Source of the DNA: SZUA-320 sp963707875
GTDB taxonomy: Bacteria; Gemmatimonadota; Gemmatimonadetes; Gemmatimonadales; GWC2-71-9
Assembly (NCBI GenBank): GCA_963707875.1
Contig: CAVPRU010000001.1
Coordinates: 1,240,001 to 1,304,000 of the forward strand
DNA length: 64,000 bases
Direction: 5' to 3'
Part shown: piece by piece, positions 9,193-19,217 of the stretch
Position numbering within the stretch: the stretch's first letter is position 1
How the letters are laid out: every line of letters begins with the position of its first letter
Translations under genes and position numbers: made by a program
Notes under the pieces: generated by a model
Told to the model about the DNA's origin: nothing
Databases searched by the model: none
The model's input: the letters and a program-made list of their open reading frames with translations, nothing else

Positions 9193-9606
9193 CTAGGCCG
9201 CCGCCTCGTGGAGGTCGTGTACCGTCACGTCCACCGCCGCCGCCTGATTGACCAGCATCTTCAGGTTGTTGCTCCCGGTATCCAGGGGGGTCACGTAGTA
9301 GAACTGCCCCGGGGGCGGAAAGGTCTCCGCCAGCCCCAGCAGCCGTTCGCCGTCGCGGAACAGAATCTCGATGAGCGTCTTGCCCTCAAGCCGGGGGTCC
9401 GTCGGGGCGATCAGCTGCGTCTCCTGTCGGCGGGCGTTCCCGACCAGATCCCGGACGAAGAACAGGGCCTTGAGCGACGCCAGGGGGATGTCGACGGACT
9501 CGGTCGCCGTTCTGACCTGGCAGCTGGGCTGGCCCGGGTCAACGGACAGGCAGGTCCCCTTGACCAGGGTACCATCGATCGCGCGGGCCACCACTCTGCT
9601 TTGCAT
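9193..9606 (-). CDS. Conserved small protein, DUF6982-like
   Basis: 137 residues, soluble, beta-rich. It begins MQSRVVARAIDGTLVKGTC and carries the segment VDIPLASLKALFFVRDLVGN followed by LIEILFRDGERLLGLAE. This pattern resembles small proteins in which an Sm-like or PilZ-like beta fold is repeated; DUF6982 is the closest family I can suggest. No catalytic residues are evident. The next 210 bases to the PIN gene hold no convincing gene. Confidence 0.5.
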   Translation of the reverse strand: MQSRVVARAIDGTLVKGTCLSVDPGQPSCQVRTATESVDIPLASLKALFFVRDLVGNARRQETQLIAPTDPRLEGKTLIEILFRDGERLLGLAETFPPPGQFYYVTPLDTGSNNLKMLVNQAAAVDVTVHDLHEAAA

Positions 9607-9818
9607 GGTCAGTCTCCTTGACCATTCAACTAGCAGAATTTGGGCCGCATGGCCTCCACGCTCAAGTCACAGCAAGCCAATGAGTTACCGAAACCAGGCC
9701 CGGTGGTGTCCCGGGAAGAGACCAGCAAACCGCGATCCGTATCACCTGGTCGCAAAGGGTGCCTCGAGCGACGGGCTCTGCGGAGTACGGCAGCCTCAGG
9801 CCCCGGCTTTCCAACCGA

Positions 9819-10214
9819 TCACGAGCGTCGGCTGATTCCCGGAAACCCGTCGAACCCTGGGTCGAAGCTGAGAATGGTGCTGACCCCGTTCCGCTCCATG
9901 ACCGCGAGGTGGATGGCGTCCCTGGCCGAGAGCCTTGGATGGCCCAGCACGATGGTGCGGGCCCGCTGAGTGTCTTCCAGCACCACCGGGTAGACCTCGT
10001 CCACCACACCGAGCAGGGCGTCAAAGGCGGGCTGAATGGCCTCCCGCCGCCCGATGGCGACGTACCGGTGCAGGATTTCCTGCAGAACCTCGGCGCTGGT
10101 AACCAGCTTCTCGCGCTCCACGATGAGCCGCTCGAGGGCCCTGATGGCATCCGCCCGGCGCCCTTCATCGGTGCCGACCAGATACATGGGGATGTTGGAG
10201 TCAATAAAGATCAC
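9819..10214 (-). CDS. PIN-domain toxin (VapC-like)
   Basis: 131 residues with the PIN-domain acidic set: MIFIDSNIPMYL gives the first Asp (D5), SAEVLQEILHRY the conserved Glu, SARDAIHLAV the Asp on helix 4 and STILSFDPGFDGFPGI the final Asp pair. VapC-type toxins are Mg-dependent RNases acting on tRNA or rRNA. The start overlaps the end of the RHH gene by four bases, the usual antitoxin-then-toxin order. Confidence 0.85.
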   Translation of the reverse strand: MIFIDSNIPMYLVGTDEGRRADAIRALERLIVEREKLVTSAEVLQEILHRYVAIGRREAIQPAFDALLGVVDEVYPVVLEDTQRARTIVLGHPRLSARDAIHLAVMERNGVSTILSFDPGFDGFPGISRRS

Positions 10215-10468
10215 TCCGACCCCGGCCCTCGATACCCCTCCTCGATCTCGGCGAGCATCTGGTCAATGGCGGGTGCCGGGTAGCGGTGCCGTGCGGCTTC
10301 GCGAACGACCCTGAGCTTGCGGTCAGGGTCCCCCGCGGGCTGCCGCCGTACGCTCTCCCGCAACACCTGCCGGACCCAGGCGGACAGAGTCAGCCGCTGC
10401 TGTCGGGCGACCCGCTGGAACTCGTGGAGTTCGTCCTCATCGAGCAGGACCTGAAGTCTCGTACTCAT
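10211..10468 (-). CDS. Ribbon-helix-helix antitoxin (VapB-like)
   Basis: 85 residues. The N-terminal half (STRLQVLLDEDELHEFQRVARQQRLTLSAWVRQVLRE, given here in part) reads as a ribbon-helix-helix DNA-binding fold; the charged C-terminal tail would wrap the toxin. It is directly coupled to the PIN gene. An AT-rich stretch (10469-10500) upstream probably holds the autoregulated promoter. Confidence 0.8.
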   Translation of the reverse strand: MSTRLQVLLDEDELHEFQRVARQQRLTLSAWVRQVLRESVRRQPAGDPDRKLRVVREAARHRYPAPAIDQMLAEIEEGYRGPGSE

Positions 10469-10595
10469 GCTCTGAGTATAATATGATCATCTATTGAGGT
10501 CAAACTACTCATGTGGTGACGACACGCCAGGGGGAGGCGAGCGGCGTCTCCGTGGTCAAGCAGGTGGCGGAGGACCCGCAAGAGCCCGGGCCGGC

Positions 10596-12281
10596 TCAGA
10601 CCGGCCGGTAGATTTCCCCACCGCCGGCCCGGAACTCCTCCGACTTGGCCGCCATCCCTTCCTCGGCCTGCCGTCTCGCTTCGGCCCGGATGTCCTGGCT
10701 GATTCTCATCGAACAGAACTTGGGGCCGCACATCGAGCAGAAGTGGGCGACCTTGGCGCCGTCGGCCGGCAGGGTCTCGTCGTGATAGGCCAGCGCCGTC
10801 ACTGGATCGAGCGCCAGGTTGAACTGGTCCCGCCAGCGGAACTCGAACCGCGCCTTGCTGATCGCGTTGTCCCACTCCTGGGCCTGCGGGTGGCCTTTGG
10901 CCAGATCGGCCGCATGGGCCGCGATCTTGTAGCTGATGACTCCGGCCTTGACATCGTCCCGGTTGGGGAGGCCCAGGTGCTCCTTGGGGGTCACGTAGCA
11001 GAGCATCGCGGTCCCGTACCAGCCGATCATTGCCGCACCGATGGCGCTGGTGATGTGGTCGTACCCCGGCGCGATATCGGTGGTGAGCGGTCCCAGCGTG
11101 TAGAACGGCGCCTCGCCGCACCATGCGAGCTGCTTCTCCATGTTCTCCTTGATGAGATGCATCGGGACGTGGCCCGGGCCCTCGTTCATCACCTGCACGT
11201 CGTGCTGCCAGGCGATCTGGTTCAGTTCTCCCTGGGTCTTGAGTTCGGCGAACTGCGCTTCGTCGTTGGCGTCGGCGATCGACCCCGGCCGGAGACCGTC
11301 CCCCAGCGAGAACGAGACGTCATACGCCTGCATGATCTCGCAGATCTCATGGAACCTGGTATAGAGGAAGCTCTCCTTGTGGTGGGCCAGGCACCATTTG
11401 GCCATGATGGAGCCGCCACGGGACACGATCCCCGTCACCCGGTTGGCGGTCATCGGGACGTAGCGGAGCAGCACCCCCGCGTGGACCGTGAAGTAGTCGA
11501 CCCCCTGCTCGGCCTGCTCGATGAGAGTGTCGCGGTAGACCTCCCAGGTCAGATCCTCGGCGACCCCGGCCACCTTTTCCAGCGCCTGATAGATCGGCAC
11601 GGTGCCGATCGGGACCGGGCTGTTCCGGATGATCCACTGCCTGGTCTCGTGGATCTGGAGACCGGTGGAAAGATCCATGACCGTGTCGGCGCCCCAGAGG
11701 GTGGCCCAGCGGAGCTTCTCAACTTCCTCGTCGATCGAACTGGAGACGATCGAGTTGCCGATATTGGCGTTGATCTTGACCGCGAACTTCCGGCCGATGA
11801 TCATCGGCTCGAGTTCGGGGTGGTTGATGTTGGCCGGGATGATCGCCCGCCCCCGCTCGACCTCGCTCCGCACCAGCTCGGCGTCTATCCCCTCGCGGAC
11901 CGCGACGAACTCCATCTCCGGGGTGATCTCGCGGCGGCGGGCGTAGTGCAGCTGGGTCACCGGCCCGTTCCCCCGCAGCACCCGGCGCCGCAGCCCGGTC
12001 GGCATCGGGAGCCCCAGGGTCTGATCCCGGTCGCCCACTTCGGTGACGTCCCGTTCGAGCAGCCAGGGAAGCCGGAGCGGCGGCAGCCCTTCGCGGACAT
12101 CGTGACCGGGTGGTCCGCTCGGGTCGTAGACCCTGAGTGGCGGCTCGCCACCGGAGAGGCCGATCTCTCGCATCGGCACCCGGACGCCGTGACGCCCATC
12201 GACATACACTTTGCGGGAGTTGGGAAAGGCCTCGCCGTAGTCGGCGGCCTGCTGTTGGACCGGAAGTTCTCGAGTGGCCAT
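10596..12281 (-). CDS. thiC: Phosphomethylpyrimidine synthase (ThiC)
   Basis: Radical-SAM enzyme that converts aminoimidazole ribotide to hydroxymethylpyrimidine phosphate in thiamine synthesis. The protein is about 561 residues from the ATG at 12281, preceded by GGAGGAG; an in-frame GTG 18 bases upstream overlaps that ribosome site and is less likely. The family's C-terminal iron-sulfur motif is present (CSMCGPKFCSM), as are the conserved NINHPELEPMIIG and NEGPGHVPMH segments. Control by the TPP riboswitch just upstream fits the function. It stands alone, with no other thi gene nearby. Confidence 0.97.
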   Translation of the reverse strand: MATRELPVQQQAADYGEAFPNSRKVYVDGRHGVRVPMREIGLSGGEPPLRVYDPSGPPGHDVREGLPPLRLPWLLERDVTEVGDRDQTLGLPMPTGLRRRVLRGNGPVTQLHYARRREITPEMEFVAVREGIDAELVRSEVERGRAIIPANINHPELEPMIIGRKFAVKINANIGNSIVSSSIDEEVEKLRWATLWGADTVMDLSTGLQIHETRQWIIRNSPVPIGTVPIYQALEKVAGVAEDLTWEVYRDTLIEQAEQGVDYFTVHAGVLLRYVPMTANRVTGIVSRGGSIMAKWCLAHHKESFLYTRFHEICEIMQAYDVSFSLGDGLRPGSIADANDEAQFAELKTQGELNQIAWQHDVQVMNEGPGHVPMHLIKENMEKQLAWCGEAPFYTLGPLTTDIAPGYDHITSAIGAAMIGWYGTAMLCYVTPKEHLGLPNRDDVKAGVISYKIAAHAADLAKGHPQAQEWDNAISKARFEFRWRDQFNLALDPVTALAYHDETLPADGAKVAHFCSMCGPKFCSMRISQDIRAEARRQAEEGMAAKSEEFRAGGGEIYRPV

Positions 12282-12311
12282 ACGCAATCGCTCCTCCACG
12301 GGATACCGCGG

Positions 12312-12420
12312 GGGAGCGAAAAGGCTGCCTGCGCCGCGCTCCCTTCGCCGGTATCAGCCGGATCAGGTTCCGAGGGTCTGTCTCAATCCCGGTAAAGCCG
12401 GGATACCCCTGGCGGTGTGA
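12312..12420 (-). promoter_or_regulatory. TPP riboswitch (THI box) upstream of thiC
   Basis: Read on the minus strand, the leader contains the conserved THI-box blocks: a CTGAGA-like segment (TTGAGACAGACCC), then GAACCTGATCCGGCTGATACC and GCGAAGGGA. The aptamer spans about 12340-12420. A hairpin (arms GGGAGCG/CGCTCCC at 12312-12318 and 12337-12343) overlaps the 3' edge of the aptamer and lies about 30 bases before thiC. It may be the switching helix, blocking transcription or translation when TPP is bound; no clear U-tract follows, so translational control is as likely as termination. Confidence 0.93.
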
Positions 12421-12507
12421 TAGGAATGCTACGGGGTCAGGCGGGAGGGGTCAACCAGGGGATACATTAGGTGAGTGACCACCCAGACCCCGGACCGTGA
12501 GGTGCAG

Positions 12508-13359
12508 ATGCCTGAACTTCCCTTCGTCCTGGTAACCGGCGCCTCCCGCGGCCTCGGCCGCGACATGGCACTCCACCTGACCCGCCACGGGTTCAGGGTT
12601 CTGGCGGGCGTGCGGTCCCCGGAGGATGCGACGCGCCTCGTGGCCGAAGCTGGGCCAACGCTTCACCCCGTGATCCTGGATGTGGCTGACTCGAGAAGCA
12701 TCGCTGCAGCTGTTGCGACCGTGGCGGGCCTGACGGGGGAGGCCGGTCTGGCCGGCCTGGTCAACAACGCCGGCATCGGCGGCTTCTTCCCGCTGGAGCA
12801 GCAACCGATGGAGGACTTCGAGCGGGTCTTCCAGGTCAACGTGATAGGGGTGCAGGCGGTGACCCAGGCCCTGATCCCGCAACTGCGCCGGGCGCGAGGC
12901 CGGATCGTCAACATCAGTTCGGGCAACGGCAAGCTGTCCTTCCCGTTCGGCGGGGCCTACTCGGCCAGCAAGTTCGCCCTCGAAGCCCTGTCCGACGCCC
13001 TCAGGATGGAGGTGGCGCCATGGGGCATCCAGGTGAGCGTGGTCGAGCCTGGCGCGATGGCCACCGACGTCAGAGTCAAGGGAGTTGAGGTGTGGGCCGC
13101 CACCCGCGAAGTCCTGTCTGAAGGCGACCGGAAACTCTACGCGAGTCAGTTCGAGCGGGTCCGAGCTGCGGTTCTTGCAATGGAGGCTGGGGTGGGCCCG
13201 GCTGATAAGGTGAGCGAGGCCGTGCTGCAGGCGCTGACGGCTGACGACCCGAAGACCCGGTACCCGGTCGGCCCCAACATGGACCAGCTCGACACCCTCG
13301 CCACCCTGCCCGATCGGGCCCGCGATCAGGTGGCCATGGGGATCCTGGGCCTCATCTAG
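12508..13359 (+). CDS. Short-chain dehydrogenase/reductase
   Basis: About 283 residues from the ATG at 12508 (a GTG at 12475 would add 11 residues). Classical SDR motifs are present: TGASRGLG for the nucleotide, NNAGIGG, the catalytic Ser in NISSGNG and the YSASK Tyr/Lys pair. The PGAMATDV segment is typical of classical SDRs acting on carbonyl or retinol-like substrates. The substrate cannot be assigned. It diverges from thiC and stands alone. Confidence 0.9.
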   Translation: MPELPFVLVTGASRGLGRDMALHLTRHGFRVLAGVRSPEDATRLVAEAGPTLHPVILDVADSRSIAAAVATVAGLTGEAGLAGLVNNAGIGGFFPLEQQPMEDFERVFQVNVIGVQAVTQALIPQLRRARGRIVNISSGNGKLSFPFGGAYSASKFALEALSDALRMEVAPWGIQVSVVEPGAMATDVRVKGVEVWAATREVLSEGDRKLYASQFERVRAAVLAMEAGVGPADKVSEAVLQALTADDPKTRYPVGPNMDQLDTLATLPDRARDQVAMGILGLI

Positions 13360-13374
13360 CGCTGCTAGAAGTTG

Positions 13375-13500
13375 AACTCGAGGCCAGCGGTCCAGACGAC
13401 CGCCGCGGTCACCCCACCCGGATAAAGCGGCACCAGGATATTGGTGATGAAGGTGCGTGTTCGCTGGTCATGACCTGTCCAAAGAGCACCAAATCCGTGT
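13375..13500 (-). pseudogene. 3' remnant of an outer-membrane beta-barrel gene
   Basis: On the minus strand a reading frame of about 40 codons ends FITNILVPLYPGG and then AGLEFNF-stop. Alternating hydrophobic residues and a terminal Phe are the hallmark of the last strand of outer-membrane barrels. The frame is closed by a stop about 120 bases upstream, with no start. It is probably a decayed tail of a TonB-dependent receptor or porin. Confidence 0.45.
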
Positions 13501-13570
13501 CAAATGCAACCCGGACACTCGGGATTGCGGGCAGGGCCCGGGAATCCTGCTGAGGAGATACAATTCAAGG

Positions 13571-14053
13571 ATGCCGCCGCCTGCCGCTGCCCAGCGAGGC
13601 CCCCGGGTCCGGATTCCGCCCCCACTGCTCGTTGCGGCATGGTTCTTTGCCGGGTACGGGGCGGACCGGCTCCTCCCGCTGCGGATCCCCGAATCCGTGG
13701 CTCCCGTCAGCCGCCCCCTTGGCTGGCTGCTGGTGGTCCTGGGGGTGGCATTCAGCCTCTGGGCGATGGGCCGCTTCCGCTGGGCCGGGACCACCGTGCT
13801 CCCGTTCAAGGCCGCCACCACCCTGGTCATCGAGGGACCGTATCGATTCTCCCGCAACCCGATCTATCTCGGGATGCTCGTAGGGTACCTTGGTGTTGCG
13901 CTGGTAACGGACCTGATCTGGCCGCTGCTGCTGGTCCCCCTGGTCCAGAGTTCCCTCAGAGGGCTGGCAATCGACGCCGAGGAAGCCCACCTGAGGGAGC
14001 GCTTCGGGGAGCAGTACCTGAAGTACCGGCGACGGGTCCGCCGATGGCTGTGA
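13571..14053 (+). CDS. Isoprenylcysteine carboxyl methyltransferase-family membrane protein
   Basis: 160 residues with three to four hydrophobic helices and the family signature near the C-terminus: EGPYRFSRNPIYLG, then EEAHLRERFGEQYLKYRRRVRRW. Bacterial members of this PEMT/ICMT superfamily methylate lipids or other membrane substrates with SAM; the substrate is unknown. The start ATG follows AAGGA. Confidence 0.85.
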   Translation: MPPPAAAQRGPRVRIPPPLLVAAWFFAGYGADRLLPLRIPESVAPVSRPLGWLLVVLGVAFSLWAMGRFRWAGTTVLPFKAATTLVIEGPYRFSRNPIYLGMLVGYLGVALVTDLIWPLLLVPLVQSSLRGLAIDAEEAHLRERFGEQYLKYRRRVRRWL

Positions 14054-14105
14054 GTCGATGACGCGAACCGCGGGAGGGATCCTGATGTGGAATCGGAGGC
14101 GGTAG

Positions 14106-14399
14106 ATGTCCCGCGCCTTTGTCAGCGAAGACAGCGACGGCCCGGACCCGATGGCCCGATACCCGCTGCCTCCGCCGGATGACCCCGGGTTCGAGGAGGC
14201 GGCGGCCAGGGCCTTGATCCGGGGGGCGCATGAGGGGGACTCCATGGGCGCGGAGGAAGCCACCGGATACCGGTTCGGGGACTCGCGACTGATCCGGTGG
14301 GTTAGCCTGATCCTGGACCGGGCCCGGGAGGACGGGGACGATCGGACCGAACAGCTGGCCGAACGGTACTTGCGCCGGGCCGGAGTGGATCTGGATTGA
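14106..14399 (+). CDS. Small acidic protein of unknown function
   Basis: 97 residues, strongly acidic (DSDGPDP, EDGDDRTEQ), with no membrane segment. The second half (SRLIRWVSLILDRAREDGDDRTEQLAERYLRR, quoted in part) looks helical. Family not recognised. It lies about 50 bases after the methyltransferase gene on the same strand, so it could share its transcript. Confidence 0.45.
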   Translation: MSRAFVSEDSDGPDPMARYPLPPPDDPGFEEAAARALIRGAHEGDSMGAEEATGYRFGDSRLIRWVSLILDRAREDGDDRTEQLAERYLRRAGVDLD

Positions 14400-14512
14400 T
14401 CGGTTGTTGAGCGTGTCTCCCGGGGCCGCCGGGAGCCTTCCCAGGGGTCCGGGTCCTGTCCGGTGTGCGGTACGATCCCTTGAGAAGGCCACGATCGCGG
14501 GGGGGGCTGTGA

Positions 14513-16084
<1,572 letters not shown>

Positions 16085-16292
16085 AGATAACTCGCTCCCG
16101 TGCGGCCTGCCACTTCATCGCGAGGTGCAGGTCGCAGGTGCGGACCTCCTGCTCGGGATCGGCGCCCTTCAAGCGCTACCTCGCCACCAGTCGCGCGCTC
16201 TGGGGCCTGTCGACCATGACCGCGCGCGGCCTTGCCCGGGGCCACCGCCAGGGCCACATTCCGCGCAACCGAATGAGTGCCGCTTGACTCCC

Positions 16293-16841
16293 ATGCGCTA
16301 CGACACCCTTGAGAAGGCGACGGTGGCCGGTGGCTGCTTCTGGTGCCTGGAGGCAGTCTTTTCCCCGCTTCGGGGAGTGGACCGGGTGGTCTCGGGCTAT
16401 ACCGGCGGCCGGGTTCGGAACCCGGGCTACCGGGAGGTGTGCGATGGGACCACCGGCCACGCCGAGGCGGTGGAGATCTCCTTCGACCCGGCGGTGATCG
16501 GCTATCGGGACCTGCTGGAGATCTTCTTCGCCTTCCATGATCCCACCACCCTGAACCGCCAGGGCCCGGATATCGGGAGCCAGTATCGCTCCGCCATCTT
16601 CCATCACTCCGAGGCGCAGCGAACCACCGCCCGGCAGCTCATCGACGAGTTGACGGCAGCCGGCACCTTCGGCGCGCCGATTGTGACTGAGGTGGTTCCT
16701 CAGGCAGCGTTCTACCCCGCCGAGGAGCATCACCAGAGTTATTTCGAGAGGAACCCCGGGCAGCCCTACTGCCAGGCCGTCATTGCCCCCAAGGTGGCCA
16801 AGCTTCGGGCCGGCTACCTGGAGCGGATCGCCACCGGCTGA
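16293..16841 (+). CDS. msrA: Peptide methionine (S)-S-oxide reductase MsrA
   Basis: 182 residues. The catalytic motif GGCFWCLE (about 13-20) and the downstream EEHHQSYFERNP segment are diagnostic. It repairs oxidised methionine using thioredoxin. About 200 bases upstream (16085-16292) hold no convincing gene. It converges on the cysteine-synthase-like gene, with the two stops abutting. Confidence 0.95.
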   Translation: MRYDTLEKATVAGGCFWCLEAVFSPLRGVDRVVSGYTGGRVRNPGYREVCDGTTGHAEAVEISFDPAVIGYRDLLEIFFAFHDPTTLNRQGPDIGSQYRSAIFHHSEAQRTTARQLIDELTAAGTFGAPIVTEVVPQAAFYPAEEHHQSYFERNPGQPYCQAVIAPKVAKLRAGYLERIATG

Positions 16842-17948
16842 TCAGCAGCTGGTCGGCCCCGGCCAGTGTTCGCACTCCAGGGCGTCGGTACAGGTCCGGC
16901 ACGACCGCCGGAGCACATCGAAGGACAGCAGCCGGACCTCCGGGGTCAGATAGTCGGGCTTGACCGGCTCGTCGCTGAACAGGTCGGTACTCAGGTACTT
17001 CCGGTTGTCGTCGCTGAATACCGTCACCACCACCGCATCAGGGCCCAGCTCCTCCGCCACCAGCAGCGCCCCCAGGAAATTGGCGCCCGAGGAGATTCCC
17101 ACCCCGATGCCCAGGGTGCTCGCCAGCGTCCCGGCCATGAGAATCGCATCGCCATCCGACACTGCCACGATCCGGTCGAGCGAGGCCAGGTCGACGATGG
17201 CGGGGATGAACTCATCCGAGATCCCCTGGATCCGATGGTGCCCGACCCGGTGACCGGTCGACATGGTCGGCGATTCCGCCGGCTCCAGCGGGTGAATCCG
17301 GACCTCGGGGGACATCGATTTCAGGAACTGTCCCACGCCCATGACCGTGCCGCCGGTCCCGACCCCGGCGATGAACCCATCGGGCTGGAGCCCTCTCGCG
17401 GCGAGCTGATACCAGATCTCGGGTCCGGTGGTGAGCGCGTGCGCCTCCACGTTGGCGGTGTTGGAGAACTGGCGCGGGAGGAAGACGTTGCTGTCGGAGG
17501 CCGCCATCGCTTCGGCCAGGCTGATGCTGCCCAGGAAACCGCCGGCCTCCCGGCTCACCGGCACCACGTCGGCGCCGTAGCTCCGGATCAACTGCACCCG
17601 CTCCTTGCTCATCCAATCGGGCATGAAGATGGTGACCGGGTGTCCCAGCGCCCGCCCGATCGCGGCAAAGGCGATCCCGGTGTTGCCGCTGGTGGCCTCC
17701 ACGATCCGGTCTCCGGGATGGAGGTGACCTCCCAGGTGGGCCTGCCGCAGAATGTGCAGCGCCATCCGGTCCTTGACGCTGCCGGTCAGGTTGAAGTGCT
17801 CGGGTTTGGCGAAGATGGTGCGGTCCACGCCCCGGAACCGGCACCGGATGGAGAAGAGCGGGGTGTTGCCGACCGATCGAGACAGGCCTTGGAAGCGCTG
17901 GGCGCGGTTGTCGTCAGCGCCGACCTGGAGGCCTGGGGCGGAACTCAT
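16842..17948 (-). CDS. Cysteine synthase / cystathionine beta-synthase-like PLP enzyme
   Basis: About 368 residues from the ATG at 17948 (the frame stays open another 36 codons upstream). Fold-type II PLP features are present: the Schiff-base Lys in LTGSVKDRMA, the SGNTGI loop and a glycine-rich phosphate loop GVGTGGTVMG. It resembles O-acetylserine sulfhydrylases of the CysK/CysM class. An unusual Cys-rich tail (SCRTCTDALECEHW) could bind a metal or be redox-active. It is the last conventional chromosomal gene before the integron. Confidence 0.88.
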   Translation of the reverse strand: MSSAPGLQVGADDNRAQRFQGLSRSVGNTPLFSIRCRFRGVDRTIFAKPEHFNLTGSVKDRMALHILRQAHLGGHLHPGDRIVEATSGNTGIAFAAIGRALGHPVTIFMPDWMSKERVQLIRSYGADVVPVSREAGGFLGSISLAEAMAASDSNVFLPRQFSNTANVEAHALTTGPEIWYQLAARGLQPDGFIAGVGTGGTVMGVGQFLKSMSPEVRIHPLEPAESPTMSTGHRVGHHRIQGISDEFIPAIVDLASLDRIVAVSDGDAILMAGTLASTLGIGVGISSGANFLGALLVAEELGPDAVVVTVFSDDNRKYLSTDLFSDEPVKPDYLTPEVRLLSFDVLRRSCRTCTDALECEHWPGPTSC

Positions 17949-18037
17949 GCTCCCAAGGTGCCTCCGCTCCCTGAAGCCCGAGTGAAGCCTGGATGAACCG
18001 CTCCAATCCAGGCGGTTCGATGTCGTTCGATTCCAGG

Positions 18038-18215
18038 GGGACCGACAAACGCTCACATCACCTCGGCCTCGAGGAAACCGACGATGGCATCTGGTCGATC
18101 TACTTCAACACCGTGCTCCTAGCCACGCTCGATGAACGGGACTATATCATTCGTGGGTAACCCCTGAGTGTTACCCATGTTGCCGGACAACTCTGTTACC
18201 CATCATCCCGGTTGC
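18038..18215 (+). mobile_element. Remnant of a DDE transposase and its IS terminus
   Basis: An open frame without a start encodes HHLGLEETDDGIWSIYF then NTVLLATLDERDYIIRG-stop (18160), which resembles the C-terminal tail of IS481/IS21-class integrase-core transposases. Directly after it, TGTTACCCAT-type repeats occur (GTGGGTAAC, GTGTTACCC, TGTTACCCATC) as at an IS end. Only the last 40 codons or so remain. It marks the distal edge of the integron array. Confidence 0.6.
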
Positions 18216-18229
18216 TCATGATCGACTAT

Positions 18230-19024
18230 TCATCGCCTGTGCCCCGTGCTGTCTTGATGTGACCATAGTATGTCCGGAAAATCTGGGTTAGACGCTTTGG
18301 CAATTAGCATCTTCATTCCATACTTAGCCGCCAGGGTACGGACAATGCGACCATAGAGCGGATAGGAGACTGGTGGCGTATGGCCCGACCCTACTTGCTC
18401 TTCCAACTCCTCGCGGCTGAACAGCTGATTGGGGTTTTCAAATTGACCGGCGCAAGTCACAGCCAAGCCCTCAAAAAACCAGGTTGGACCCATGGCGTCA
18501 GCCGAACCATACTTGGCGAGCACTATCTCTTCATGCGCCCTGTGAGCCAGCTCATGAACTATTAGCTGACGATACGTGTGGTCGGTCCATGGCCATTCAG
18601 GATAGAGCTTCCGCCAAATCTCTTGATAGGTGTCGCGAGAAACCAGAAAGAGCTTCTTCCCTTCTACAGTGCCGGAGAACGTTTCAGGGATGCTTTCAAC
18701 GGGCACACTATACGCGTTCGCCAAATACGCACTCGCCTTTGGTGAGCTGTCAAATACAGTGACCGAATCGATGATTCTCGTGTCAGGCAATTCGAATCCC
18801 GAGGCGAGAAAGAAGTTGGAAACGTCGCCCAGCGCCGTTCTCACATCCTCTTCGTATGAGCTGCGGTCACGCTCTAGTGACGCGGGCAACTCGAATCGTA
18901 ATGGTTGAATGCGTCCGTCGGGGATCGTGTGGCGTTGCTGGGGTGCTGTGCAAACTGTCAAGAACAGCATTACTAGCACTAGGCAATTGAGAGGGCTGTT
19001 CCGGAACAGTGTCGTCACGGGCAT
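18230..19024 (-). CDS. Putative zinc metallopeptidase lipoprotein (integron cassette)
   Basis: 264 residues with a signal ending in a lipobox-like LTVCTAP. The gluzincin zinc motif HELAH is in QLIVHELAHRAHEE (about 170-183), with a possible third ligand in the downstream FFEGLAV. The G+C content is clearly lower than in the flanking chromosome. It starts 25 bases after the attC heptamer at 19050, on the same strand as the other cassettes. Its own downstream attC is missing and an IS remnant abuts the 3' end, so the C-terminus may be altered. Confidence 0.7.
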   Translation of the reverse strand: MPVTTLFRNSPLNCLVLVMLFLTVCTAPQQRHTIPDGRIQPLRFELPASLERDRSSYEEDVRTALGDVSNFFLASGFELPDTRIIDSVTVFDSSPKASAYLANAYSVPVESIPETFSGTVEGKKLFLVSRDTYQEIWRKLYPEWPWTDHTYRQLIVHELAHRAHEEIVLAKYGSADAMGPTWFFEGLAVTCAGQFENPNQLFSREELEEQVGSGHTPPVSYPLYGRIVRTLAAKYGMKMLIAKASNPDFPDILWSHQDSTGHRR

Positions 19025-19049
19025 GTATCACTCCCTTTGCCGTTGGGGC

Positions 19050-19176
19050 ATCTAACGGCTTACAAATCACCTGCGGCCGCCACTCGGATACCCGCAGGGC
19101 TTGATCGCGATAAGTTAGCGTCTGCTCAACGCCGCGCCAGCACCAAGCGGCTGGCGGGTGCATTTGTTTGCTAGAC
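19050..19176 (-). other. attC site 8
   Basis: On the minus strand the site runs from GTCTAGC (variant R'') at 19176 to GTTAGAT (R') at 19056-19050. Inner arms TTACAAATCACC and GGGTGCATTTGT pair with extra bases in one arm. 127 bp. It closes the HigBA cassette and opens the metallopeptidase cassette. Confidence 0.8.
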
Positions 19177-19182
19177 GGCGAC

Positions 19183-19211
19183 TTGACAATATGTCACATG
19201 TGACATATTAT
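19183..19211 (+). promoter_or_regulatory. higBA promoter with an internal palindromic operator
   Basis: A consensus -35 (TTGACA, 19183-19188) and -10 (TATTAT, 19206-19211) are 17 bases apart. The 20-base perfect palindrome ATATGTCACATGTGACATAT (19189-19208) fills the spacer. The ATG at 19218 lies where transcription should start, so the mRNA is probably leaderless. Autorepression by the HigA-like protein is the natural inference. Confidence 0.85.
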
Positions 19212-19217
19212 GGCTTC

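Noticed and set aside
10494..12395. A 633-codon plus-strand frame opposite thiC
   Set aside because: thiC is unmistakable on the other strand, and this frame would also run through the TPP riboswitch.
18150..18205. GGGTAAC/GTTACCC repeats considered as an attC
   Set aside because: There is no central hairpin with paired inner arms; the repeats fit an IS terminus next to the transposase tail.
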